Below, piece by piece: positions 32,997 through 40,661 of a stretch of 64,000 bases of DNA (its first letter is position 1; each line of letters opens with the position of its first letter). The position numbers and the translations under genes are program-made. The notes below the pieces were generated by a model that saw only the letters and a list, made by a program, of their open reading frames with translations, ran no database searches and was not told the DNA's origin. The stretch is from Bifidobacterium felsineum (GTDB lineage: Bacteria; Actinomycetota; Actinomycetes; Actinomycetales; Bifidobacteriaceae): contig NZ_PEBJ01000003.1 in the NCBI RefSeq assembly GCF_002802915.1, positions 124,001 to 188,000 on the forward strand, read 5' to 3'.

Positions 32997-35561
32997 TTAG
33001 AGCACGTTAAGATATCTGCCGGTGATGCTCGCTGGATTTGCCGCGATTTGTTCGGGCGTACCAGTGGCCACGATGTGTCCACCTGCTTCGCCGCCGCCCG
33101 GCCCCAAATCAATCACCCAGTCGGCATTGGCGATGACGTCCAAATCATGCTCGATGACCACAACCGTGGCACCGCTTGCCACCAGTCGATCGAATACGCT
33201 GAGCAACACCTGCACGTCCAGCGGGTGCAGTCCAATGGTCGGTTCGTCGAAAACAAACACTGCATCGGATTGTGCGCGACCCATTTCGCTGGCGAGCTTG
33301 AGCCGTTGTGCCTCGCCGCCGGAAAGGGCCGGCGTTGGTTCTCCGAGCGTCAGGTATCCGAGTCCCAAATCATGCAAGGTGGTGAGCCGAGCATGCACTT
33401 TACGCATATCGGCGGTCACGGCCAATGCCTCGTCCACGCTCATTGACATCAACTGAGGCATTGTCAGCGAATGTGACGCGTCGAGCACATCCGTTGCACT
33501 AGCCGCAGACTTCCGGCCGGCCTTGGGTTTCAGATTCTTCACCGGTCGATGAATGTTGCCGGCTTCCGGCGCATACCGAGAACCCCGGCAGTCCGGGCAA
33601 GCGATAGTTACATCCGGCAGGAACTGCACGTCGAGCGAAATCGAACCGGTGCCATCGCAGGTGGGGCAGCGCAGTCGACCGGTGTTATAGGAAAAGTCAC
33701 CAGCTTTATAGCCAGCGGCCTTGGCTTCCTCACAGCGTGCGAATGCCCGACGTAATTCATCATGGATGCCGGCATAGGTGGCCACAGTGGAGCGAACATT
33801 GGCACCGATTGGTGTGGCGTCAATGAGATTGGCTCGCACAATGCCTTCCGCCTGCAGTGCGTGCACATGTTGCGGCAACGCTTCTCCAGCAGCCGCGGCT
33901 TTCAACGCCGGAATCAGTGATTCCAACACCATTGTGGTTTTACCGGAGCCGGAGACGCCGGTAATGGCCACGAGCCGCCCGCGCGGAATATCCACAGTCA
34001 GCGGCTTGACGGTGTGCAGCGGGCTGGTTTCCATATGGATGCGGCCATTGGCAAATATGTCTTCAGTAACTCGCGCTCGAATCCGCTGCTGCCCGTCTTC
34101 GCTCAGGAATGGCGCAATACGGCTGTGCGAACTATGAGCCACCTGTTTAACAGTCCCCTGCGCAATTACATGACCACCGTCGGCACCGGCGACCGGGCCC
34201 ATTTCAATAAGATGGTCGGCGGCTTTGAGTACACGCACATCATGATCGACTACGACCACGGAGTTGCCGTCTGCCACCAGATCGTGCATCACACCGAGCA
34301 GGCCGTCTACATTCGAGGGATGCAAGCCGATGGATGGCTCATCCAGCACATACAGCACGCCGGTGGTGCGGTTGCGCACTGCTCGTGCCAGCTGCACGCG
34401 CTGCCGTTCGCCGGTGGACAGGGTCGCACCGGCGCGGTCAAGCGAAAGATAACCAAGCCCAAGCTCAAGCAATCGTTTGGCCACGTCAAGGAATGATTCG
34501 CAAATATTTTTGGCCATTGGGCGCATGTCGGCAGGCAAGAACTCTGGCACGTCCTTCACCCATGTCACCGCGTCATCCAAGGTTTTGGCAGTTGCTTGAG
34601 CCAGATTTATCCCACGGATTTCCGGCGCTCGGGCCGCTGCGCTCAGTCTCGTACCACCGCAGTCGTGGCATGGTTTTTCCTGCAGGAACCTCGCCACACG
34701 CTTCAGCCCCTGCTCGTCCTTGGCTTTGGCAAGCGCATTTTCCACCGTGTAGACCGCGTTGTAATAGGTGAAGTCAAGCTCGGCAAAATCGTCGCCTTTC
34801 TTTGGCCGGTACAGAATGTGCTTTTTGACGGCCGGACCATTGAAGACGATGTCCCGCTCTTCAAATGTCAGTTCCTTGAACGGCACATTGGTACGTACGC
34901 CCATTGCACCGCAGACCTGTTTCATCAGATCCCACATCAGGGAACCCCACGGCAGTACGGCCCCATCGTCAATACTTTTGGATTCATCCGGTACCAAAGC
35001 CGCACGATTTACTTCGCGCACAATGCCAGTGCCTGAGCAGGTCGGGCATGCGCCGGCTGAATTAAATGCCAGTGATTCTGCGCCCGGAGCATGAAATTCC
35101 TTGCCGCAGCTTGCGCAGGTAATCGGCAGTTCAGCGGCCACATTCAATGTGGGCTGCTGGCGAGCGCCGCAATACGGGCAAACATGCGAAGCACAGCGGG
35201 AGAACAGCAAACGGAGGCCATTCAGCAATTCGGTCATGGTACCGAAGGTCGAGCGAATGCCAGGGACCGCCGGCCGCTGGTGCAAGGCGAGCGCAGCTGG
35301 CACATGCAGCACTTCGTCTACCTGCGCGCGGGAGGCTTGGGTTAGGCGCCGCCGCGTATAGGTGGAGAGCGCTTCAAGATATCGGCGGGACCCTTCTGCA
35401 TAGAGCACGCCCAGTGCCAGCGAGCTTTTGCCGGAGCCGGAGACGCCAGCGATACCGACCAGCTCTCCCAATGGCACGTCGACATCGATGTTCTTGAGAT
35501 TATGCACGCGAGCGCCACGCACCTCAATCGAAGTCGGCTTTTGCTGCTGCCCCTGTGCCAT
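32997..35561 (-). CDS. UvrA-like excinuclease ATPase (UvrA2-type paralogue)
   Basis: An 854-residue paralogue of UvrA. Seen: first Walker A GVSGSGKSSLALGVLYAEGSRRYLEALS, zinc-type CPYCGARQQ...CASCGKEF and CPTCSGTG, first signature LSTGERQRVQLARAV with Walker B LYVLDEPSIGLHPSN, second Walker A GVSGSGKTTMVLESL, CPTCDGTG...CPDCRGSRY, and second signature LSGGEAQRLKLASEMGR with VFVFDEPTIGLHPLD. About 100 residues shorter than canonical UvrA, as for the UvrA2 class linked to drug tolerance; the UvrB-binding region is probably reduced. AGGAGG precedes ATG 35561. Neighbouring MATE exporter suggests a drug-resistance context; repair with UvrBC cannot be excluded. Confidence 0.9.
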   Translation of the reverse strand: MAQGQQQKPTSIEVRGARVHNLKNIDVDVPLGELVGIAGVSGSGKSSLALGVLYAEGSRRYLEALSTYTRRRLTQASRAQVDEVLHVPAALALHQRPAVPGIRSTFGTMTELLNGLRLLFSRCASHVCPYCGARQQPTLNVAAELPITCASCGKEFHAPGAESLAFNSAGACPTCSGTGIVREVNRAALVPDESKSIDDGAVLPWGSLMWDLMKQVCGAMGVRTNVPFKELTFEERDIVFNGPAVKKHILYRPKKGDDFAELDFTYYNAVYTVENALAKAKDEQGLKRVARFLQEKPCHDCGGTRLSAAARAPEIRGINLAQATAKTLDDAVTWVKDVPEFLPADMRPMAKNICESFLDVAKRLLELGLGYLSLDRAGATLSTGERQRVQLARAVRNRTTGVLYVLDEPSIGLHPSNVDGLLGVMHDLVADGNSVVVVDHDVRVLKAADHLIEMGPVAGADGGHVIAQGTVKQVAHSSHSRIAPFLSEDGQQRIRARVTEDIFANGRIHMETSPLHTVKPLTVDIPRGRLVAITGVSGSGKTTMVLESLIPALKAAAAGEALPQHVHALQAEGIVRANLIDATPIGANVRSTVATYAGIHDELRRAFARCEEAKAAGYKAGDFSYNTGRLRCPTCDGTGSISLDVQFLPDVTIACPDCRGSRYAPEAGNIHRPVKNLKPKAGRKSAASATDVLDASHSLTMPQLMSMSVDEALAVTADMRKVHARLTTLHDLGLGYLTLGEPTPALSGGEAQRLKLASEMGRAQSDAVFVFDEPTIGLHPLDVQVLLSVFDRLVASGATVVVIEHDLDVIANADWVIDLGPGGGEAGGHIVATGTPEQIAANPASITGRYLNVL

Positions 35562-35579
35562 GGTTGGTCCTCCTAGACC

Positions 35580-35743
35580 CCGCAGCGAATGGTTCTCATT
35601 AAGAACTGTGCGGGGATTGACGTACTATCAAACGAACATCGTAGCCACATCATTCCCGCAATTCCAACGATTATGGCAATGTGATTTTGTTCGATTGTGT
35701 ACACAATCCCCGCACAGTTCTTAATGAGAATGATTCGCTGCGG
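35580..35743. mobile_element. 164-bp MITE-like element, copy A
   Basis: Left end 35580-35619 and right end 35704-35743 are inverted copies of each other with 38 of 40 matches (CCGCAGCGAAT outer tip, then TTCTCATTAAGAACTGTGCG). The middle contains the palindrome GATTGTGTACACAATC near 35694-35709. No transposase gene; it needs one in trans. Copy B at 44126-44289 has the same 164-bp length and about four in five middle positions alike by eye. The right end (35721-35743) holds the last codons and stop of the ribokinase gene; the left end lies 5 bases upstream of the UvrA-like gene's ribosome-binding site. Confidence 0.85.
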
Positions 35744-36746
35744 TGGCGGCGAAGCGCTCCCTAATCTGCGCTGCCGTGCCATAGGACGCCTGAGCACCAT
35801 AACCGGTGGCTGCATAGGCGGAAACATATGATGCCAAGCTGGCTGCCTCGCGTAGTTCCAAGCCGGAAGCGAGCCCCGCCAGCACAGTGCCCATGAACGA
35901 GTCGCCGCACCCGGTGGTGTCCACGGCATCGACCTTCACTGGTGCAATGCGCGTGCAAGTGGAGTCCAACACCATCGAACCATCACCGCCTAAGGTGACT
36001 ATCGCCTGCTCGAACCCGTATTCGTGCATACGCTGCCGCGCGGCTTCCCAGTCAAACGCTGACCAATCATCATTCTCAGGCGCGGTGATTCCCAGCAACT
36101 GCACCATCTCATGTTCGTTGACCAACAGCACATCGGAGGCTTCAATAAGTTCGGCAGACAAGACCGGCGTGAACGGTGAATTATTGAGCAGCACCTTGAC
36201 TCCGGCCTCATGGCACATGCGTGCCGCCGCCGTCACAGCTTCCATAGGGCTTTCCAAACACAAACCGAGCACACTGGCACTGGTCAATGCCTCGCGTGAG
36301 GCTTCGATATAGTCCACGGTGACTTGTGCATTGGAGCCCGGTGAGTACACGATGGCGTTCTCCCCCGCCGCATCCACCATGATGACGGTGGTGCCGCTTG
36401 GACCAGACACGCGACGCACATTGGCAATATCCACACCGGCATCGGTCAAAGCTCCGAGCAGAAAATCAGCGTTGTTATCCGAGCCGACTGCACCGAACAT
36501 GTGCACATTGGCTCCTATGCGCGCGGCCGCAGCAGCCTGGTTGCCGGACTTGCCACCGGGCAAGATCTGCAACGGTCCGCCTGCAACCGTCTCACCTGGG
36601 CCCGGAAGCCGCTGTGCGGCGACGGTGTAATCAGCGTTCATTGAGCCGACCACGCTGACCGAACCGTGAATACGGTCGAGCAAGGCAAGCACATCAACAT
36701 CGGAAGTGGCAGTGGAAGGGAAGAGAGAAGAAACGGAATCAGACAT
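35721..36746 (-). CDS. rbsK: ribokinase (PfkB family)
   Basis: A 341-residue PfkB-family sugar kinase, expected to phosphorylate ribose to ribose 5-phosphate. Seen: SVVGSMNADYTVAAQRLPGPGETVAG with the substrate-binding N-x-D, LPGGKSGNQAAAAARIGANVHMFGAVGSD as PfkB signature 1, and VDTTGCGDSFMGTVLAGLASG as signature 2 with the catalytic Asp (GCGD in place of the usual GAGD). AAAGG precedes ATG 36746. Last gene of the nucleoside salvage operon: ribose released by the hydrolase is phosphorylated for entry into the pentose-phosphate/bifid pathway. The final codons and stop come from a repeat element (35580-35743). Confidence 0.92.
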   Translation of the reverse strand: MSDSVSSLFPSTATSDVDVLALLDRIHGSVSVVGSMNADYTVAAQRLPGPGETVAGGPLQILPGGKSGNQAAAAARIGANVHMFGAVGSDNNADFLLGALTDAGVDIANVRRVSGPSGTTVIMVDAAGENAIVYSPGSNAQVTVDYIEASREALTSASVLGLCLESPMEAVTAAARMCHEAGVKVLLNNSPFTPVLSAELIEASDVLLVNEHEMVQLLGITAPENDDWSAFDWEAARQRMHEYGFEQAIVTLGGDGSMVLDSTCTRIAPVKVDAVDTTGCGDSFMGTVLAGLASGLELREAASLASYVSAYAATGYGAQASYGTAAQIRERFAATAANHSH

Positions 36747-36794
36747 GAGAGTTGCCTTTTCGTGAGGTGGATTGGATGGAAATCGCATAAAAAC

Positions 36795-36830
36795 GGCCGT
36801 TGAACCGGATATAAGACCGGCCCAACGGCC
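36795..36830 (-). terminator. Terminator-like hairpin between MFS and ribokinase genes
   Basis: GGCCGTTGAACCGG and CCGGCCCAACGGCC pair with two mismatches; on the minus strand GTTTTTATG follows. Probably a partial terminator that lowers ribokinase transcription relative to the transporter. A second small stem, CCGATGG-GT-CCATCGG, lies at 36872-36887. Confidence 0.65.
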
Positions 36831-36896
36831 TTGGTATGGCTACTGGTATTCGGCCGTAGTATTACAGCCGTCCGATGGGTCCATCGGAAGTATTGC

Positions 36897-38315
36897 TTAC
36901 TTTTCGGTGTAGATCTTCTTGCGGAATGCGAAGAACACGATCAGGCCGAGAATCGGCGCGCAACCGGCGAGAATCAGGATGTTGGAGTAGCTGGCGGCCG
37001 CACCGGAGGCACCAATCACGCTGAATCCGGAGAACGCCTGCGAGCCCATGAGGCTGGAGAACAGTGCAATGCCGATGGAAGGGCTGACGTTCATGGCCAG
37101 ATCGTTCATGCCTACGCCGCGGCCGGACTCGTCAGCGGACAGGGTGCCGAGCACGGTGGTGACGACCGGCGAGTACATGAGGCCGCAGCCTGCGTAGAAG
37201 AAGCATGCGCACAGGGTCAGCACCACGAATCCGGAGTTGACCGCGAGACCGGAAGCGATGAAGCCCACAGCCATCAGCGTGCCGGCGATGGGCAGTGCAC
37301 GCTGGATGCCGATCTTGCCCACGATGCCGCCCGAGCAGATGCCGAACGCGGCAGCCACGAGGAAGGCGAACACGATGTGCAGGGAGACCTGCGTGGTGGT
37401 CATGCCGTAGATGGTGGTGCCGATGGCGTTGAACATCGGGGAGATGAAGTAGTTGGTGAAGTAGAACACCAGAATCAGGCTGATGGCGCACAACCAACGC
37501 TTGTTCTTGAAGAAGTCCGGCGTCACGAACGGCTTGGCAGCCTTGGTGATGTATACAGCGAAGACCGCGAACAGAGCGATGGCCACGAACAGCATCCACC
37601 ATGCCATGTAGGAGAAGAACAGGGTGAGGAATGCGGTGGCCACGCCGAAGATGGTGAAGCCGAGCCAATCCACCTTCTCGCCATTGCCTTGCTTATCCGG
37701 CAGGTTCTTGAGCAGCAGCGGCAGGAAAACGATGGTGACGGAAGGAATGAGGAACAGGTACTGCCATGCGATGGAGCTCAGGATACCGGCTGCGAATACG
37801 CCAATGGAGGCGGACAGCTGGTAGCCAGCGGTGAACAGGCCGAAGAAAATCACCTTTAGCGATGGCTTCAGGTACTTGCTGGCCACCACGAGGAAGGCGG
37901 AACCAGCCACCTGTTCGCCTGCGGTCTGCAATACGCGGGCGATGATTACAGTCCACAGGTTTGCGGCAAAGAAGAAGTTCGCCACGAAGCCGAAAATCGA
38001 ACCGATGAACAGGGTGATGAGGCCCACGACCACGAGCTTCTTCAGGGAGACGAAGTCGCCGAGCGAGCCGTAGATGAAGCAGACGATGCCGAGCACGATG
38101 CCGGGGATGGCGGTGATCAGCGAGGCCTGCGCCGGTGCGCCAACGTCGGCTCCGACCTGGGTGAAGACCAGATTGAAGCCTTGCAGGCACAGGGTGCCGA
38201 GGATGAAGGTGATGAGCAGTGGAATCAGAGCCTTGACGGCCATGCTGCTGCTGGTTTCCGGATCAGCCCACGGATCAGCGGATGCGGTTGCGGGCACAGT
38301 TGCGGTATTCGACAT
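36897..38315 (-). CDS. MFS transporter, likely nucleoside uptake
   Basis: A 472-residue major facilitator protein with about 14 hydrophobic segments. Seen: FILGTLCLQGFNLVFTQVGADVGAPAQASLITAIPGIVLGIVCFIYGSLGDFVSLKKLVVVGL with the loop 2-3 motif G-S-L-G-D, and RVLQTAGEQVAGSAFLVVASKYL in the next part, as in DHA2-like members. Because it stands between a nucleoside hydrolase and a ribokinase gene under a LacI-type promoter, import of ribonucleosides is the best guess, although the family mostly exports. AAGGA precedes ATG 38315, 34 bases from the hydrolase stop. Confidence 0.85.
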   Translation of the reverse strand: MSNTATVPATASADPWADPETSSSMAVKALIPLLITFILGTLCLQGFNLVFTQVGADVGAPAQASLITAIPGIVLGIVCFIYGSLGDFVSLKKLVVVGLITLFIGSIFGFVANFFFAANLWTVIIARVLQTAGEQVAGSAFLVVASKYLKPSLKVIFFGLFTAGYQLSASIGVFAAGILSSIAWQYLFLIPSVTIVFLPLLLKNLPDKQGNGEKVDWLGFTIFGVATAFLTLFFSYMAWWMLFVAIALFAVFAVYITKAAKPFVTPDFFKNKRWLCAISLILVFYFTNYFISPMFNAIGTTIYGMTTTQVSLHIVFAFLVAAAFGICSGGIVGKIGIQRALPIAGTLMAVGFIASGLAVNSGFVVLTLCACFFYAGCGLMYSPVVTTVLGTLSADESGRGVGMNDLAMNVSPSIGIALFSSLMGSQAFSGFSVIGASGAAASYSNILILAGCAPILGLIVFFAFRKKIYTEK

Positions 38316-38348
38316 GATGGAAATCCTTATATATATGCGATGGTGATA

Positions 38349-39305
38349 TTACTCGGCGGCCTTGGCGAGGTTAGTGATGCGGGTCATAAATTCGTTGAGG
38401 AAGCGGGGCACGTCAACCTGCACGGCGGCTTTGGTGGTGTCGGCCGGTTCGCTCAAACGGGTTTCGTCGCCGATGGTACGGCCGCGGGTCGGGCCTTCCA
38501 GATCGACTTTCATATTGAGTGGCAGCAGCGTGACAAGGCTTGGGTCGATGGCCACCGCCACGGCGAGGGGATCATGCAGACCGCAGCCACCGAGGTGTGG
38601 CGACGTGGTCTCATAGGCCTTGATATAGAAGTCCGTCATGTCCGCGAGGAACTCACCAGCCTTGGTGCCAAGATCACGCCACTGTTGGGTTTCCTTATAG
38701 GTCAGCAGCGTGCGCAGCGTTACGTCAAGGCCGACCATAGTGACAGGAGCACCTGAATGGAACAGTTCGTTCGCCGCTTCCGGATCCTGGGAAATATTGG
38801 CTTCCATGCAAGCGTTGCAGTTGCCCGGCACGGTCAGTGCGCCACCCATGAGCACGATGTTGCCGATTTCATCCTTGATTTCAGGGGCTTTCTTGAGAGC
38901 AGCAGCAATGTTGGTCATTGGACCAGTAGGCACGTAGATCAAGTCCTTGCCGTAGGTCTTCACCGCATCGATGATGAAATCCACCGCGGATTCGATTTCC
39001 GGCTGACGCGGCGAATCTGGAATATCCACGTCACCGATACCGTTCTCGCCGTGGATAAAAGCAGAAATGTCGAGCACTTCGAAGGAATCGGTGGTGCTGG
39101 AATGCGGCAGGCCCTTATAGACCTTGACTTCAGGGTGACCAAGCAGGTCGGTAATGGCTAGCGCATTGCGCACACCTTGATCGAGCAGCACGTTGCCGTA
39201 GGTGCCGGTGATGCCGATGAGTTCGACCTCCGGGCTGCCGAGCGCATAGGAGATGGCGAGAGCGTCGTCCACACCGGTATCGAGGTCGAGAATGAGCTTC
39301 TTCAT
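38349..39305 (-). CDS. inosine-uridine preferring nucleoside hydrolase
   Basis: A 318-residue nucleoside hydrolase that cleaves ribonucleosides to base and ribose. Seen: N-terminal LILDLDTGVDDALAISYALGSPEVELIGITGTYGNV with the D-x-D-x-G-x-D-D calcium and ribose site (Gly-Val replaces the common Pro-Gly), VYVPTGPMTNIAAALKKAPEI-type core (LIYVPTGPMTNIA), CMEANISQDPEAANELFHSGAPVTMVGLDVT, and HDPLAVAVAIDP near the C-terminus with the catalytic-site aspartate. AAAGG precedes ATG 39305. First structural gene of the operon with MFS transporter and ribokinase. Confidence 0.92.
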   Translation of the reverse strand: MKKLILDLDTGVDDALAISYALGSPEVELIGITGTYGNVLLDQGVRNALAITDLLGHPEVKVYKGLPHSSTTDSFEVLDISAFIHGENGIGDVDIPDSPRQPEIESAVDFIIDAVKTYGKDLIYVPTGPMTNIAAALKKAPEIKDEIGNIVLMGGALTVPGNCNACMEANISQDPEAANELFHSGAPVTMVGLDVTLRTLLTYKETQQWRDLGTKAGEFLADMTDFYIKAYETTSPHLGGCGLHDPLAVAVAIDPSLVTLLPLNMKVDLEGPTRGRTIGDETRLSEPADTTKAAVQVDVPRFLNEFMTRITNLAKAAE

Positions 39306-39392
39306 TAAGTTTGCCTTTCTTCATTGATGGCGTTGAACCGGTCTTCCATGACCGGTGATGACGAGCGTTTCCGCCTCTCTAAGAGCCTTTGC

Positions 39393-39436
39393 TTTAACGT
39401 TTTATCATCTAACAACATCAAAGATAAAACGTTAAA
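39393..39436. promoter_or_regulatory. Twin LacI-type operators, nucleoside operon
   Basis: TTTAACGTTTTATC (39393-39406) and its exact inverse GATAAAACGTTAAA (39423-39436), 30 bases centre to centre. Each half contains the AACGTT core typical of LacI-family sites. Located 88-131 bases upstream of the nucleoside hydrolase start, so it probably gates the operon promoter. Confidence 0.75.
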
Positions 39437-39575
39437 TCACCATTGTCAAATAACCATTGACCTTTTCAGCGTGTTGCATATCAGCACGACAGTACCCAAC
39501 CTATGTACGTATCAGGCCGACAAACTCCCCAATCCATAGCAGACACTCTTGCTAACCGGTGCGTCAGACCAAACA

Positions 39576-40586
39576 TCATGCGACTGCGATACCGCATGAT
39601 CCGCGCATATGCAATATCGTGGGCACATAGTGCGTATGCGCGGCCGCTTCGGTTCCCGAAGCGATACGCCGTATCAGCATTTCGACGCCAAGCCGCCCCA
39701 TTTCATCGGCCTGCTGAGAAATCACCGACACCTGCGGAATCATCAAACGGAATGCCGCAATGTCATCAAAGGAAACCAATGACACTGCATCGCCAATTGC
39801 GATGCCCCTTTCCTGCAACAGCCCCAGCATTGTGATGGCATCCGGCGAATAGGCGCAAATAATCGCCGTTACCCCTGCATTATGCAAACGTTCCAACGCT
39901 GAAGACCTCGATTCGACCGTGGAATTGCAATCGACCACCACTCCGGTTCCACTAGGAATCCGTTCGCGAATCGCAGCAGAGAATGCCTTCGCACGCTCAT
40001 TCACACTGAATGAGCCCAATGCGGAATGAGCAACGAATCCAATCACACGATGCCCAAGTTTGGCCAGCTGATCCAGCGCTTCCTCCAGTCCAGGCCTGGG
40101 GTCAGACACCACAAATGGCACATTATCCGCCCCCGGCACAAGGCGATCCACGAACACCAATGGCAGCTTACGTTCAATCAGCAGTTGCAATCCTTGGGAA
40201 AGCCCGCCCTGTGGCACGACGATAGCCCCGTCGATGCGCTGGCCGAGCAGACTGCGCAGGAATGCATCCTGCCTGTCCACTCGCTCCCCATAGGAACCAA
40301 TCAACGTAGTGAAACCTCGTCTATATAGTTCCTCCTCCATCGAGGAAACCATGTCGGCAAAATACTGGTTACGCAGATCCGGCACCAGAAGCCCTACAGT
40401 CTGAGTCGAGGCCGAGCGCATCGCGCGAGCACGCTGATCGGGCACATACCCCAATCGTTCAGCGGTCTGACGCACCAGTTCGCGTGTCTGCTCAGAGAAA
40501 CGGCCCTTATCATGCAAAATCTGCGAAACCGCCGTGACGGAAACGCCAGCTTCCTGCGCAATATCTCGAATGGTCACGAATGCCAT
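39576..40586 (-). CDS. LacI family transcriptional regulator (nucleoside operon)
   Basis: A 336-residue LacI-family regulator. Seen: HTH and hinge TIRDIAQEAGVSVTAVSQILHDKGRFSEQTRELVRQTAERLGYVPDQRARAM and an effector domain with TVGLLVPDLRNQYFADMVSSMEEEL and VSFDDIAAFRLMIPQVSVI. It should bind the AACGTT dyads in front of the hydrolase gene and respond to a nucleoside or ribose derivative. ATG 40586 has GGGGAGGG upstream; the longer in-frame start is rejected. Operon genes lie directly downstream on the same strand after 270 bp of promoter sequence. Confidence 0.92.
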   Translation of the reverse strand: MAFVTIRDIAQEAGVSVTAVSQILHDKGRFSEQTRELVRQTAERLGYVPDQRARAMRSASTQTVGLLVPDLRNQYFADMVSSMEEELYRRGFTTLIGSYGERVDRQDAFLRSLLGQRIDGAIVVPQGGLSQGLQLLIERKLPLVFVDRLVPGADNVPFVVSDPRPGLEEALDQLAKLGHRVIGFVAHSALGSFSVNERAKAFSAAIRERIPSGTGVVVDCNSTVESRSSALERLHNAGVTAIICAYSPDAITMLGLLQERGIAIGDAVSLVSFDDIAAFRLMIPQVSVISQQADEMGRLGVEMLIRRIASGTEAAAHTHYVPTILHMRGSCGIAVA

Positions 40587-40624
40587 AAGGCCCTCCCCTA
40601 CCTCAACGTCAGTAGAGCACACTT

Positions 40625-40644
40625 TTGATGTAACGATACATCAA
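40625..40644. promoter_or_regulatory. Palindrome upstream of the LacI gene
   Basis: TTGATGTA-ACGA-TACATCAA: perfect 8-base arms, 39 bases upstream of the LacI start and just past the kinase stop region. It differs from the AACGTT operators, so either the regulator tolerates both or another protein controls its gene. Confidence 0.6.
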
Positions 40645-40661
40645 TACCGTACCCTAATGCT

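Noticed and set aside
35573..35929. Conserved small protein encoded by the repeat element
   Set aside because: A similar peptide appears at 44128-44556 only because the 164-bp element is repeated; frames run into flanking genes and lack a start context.
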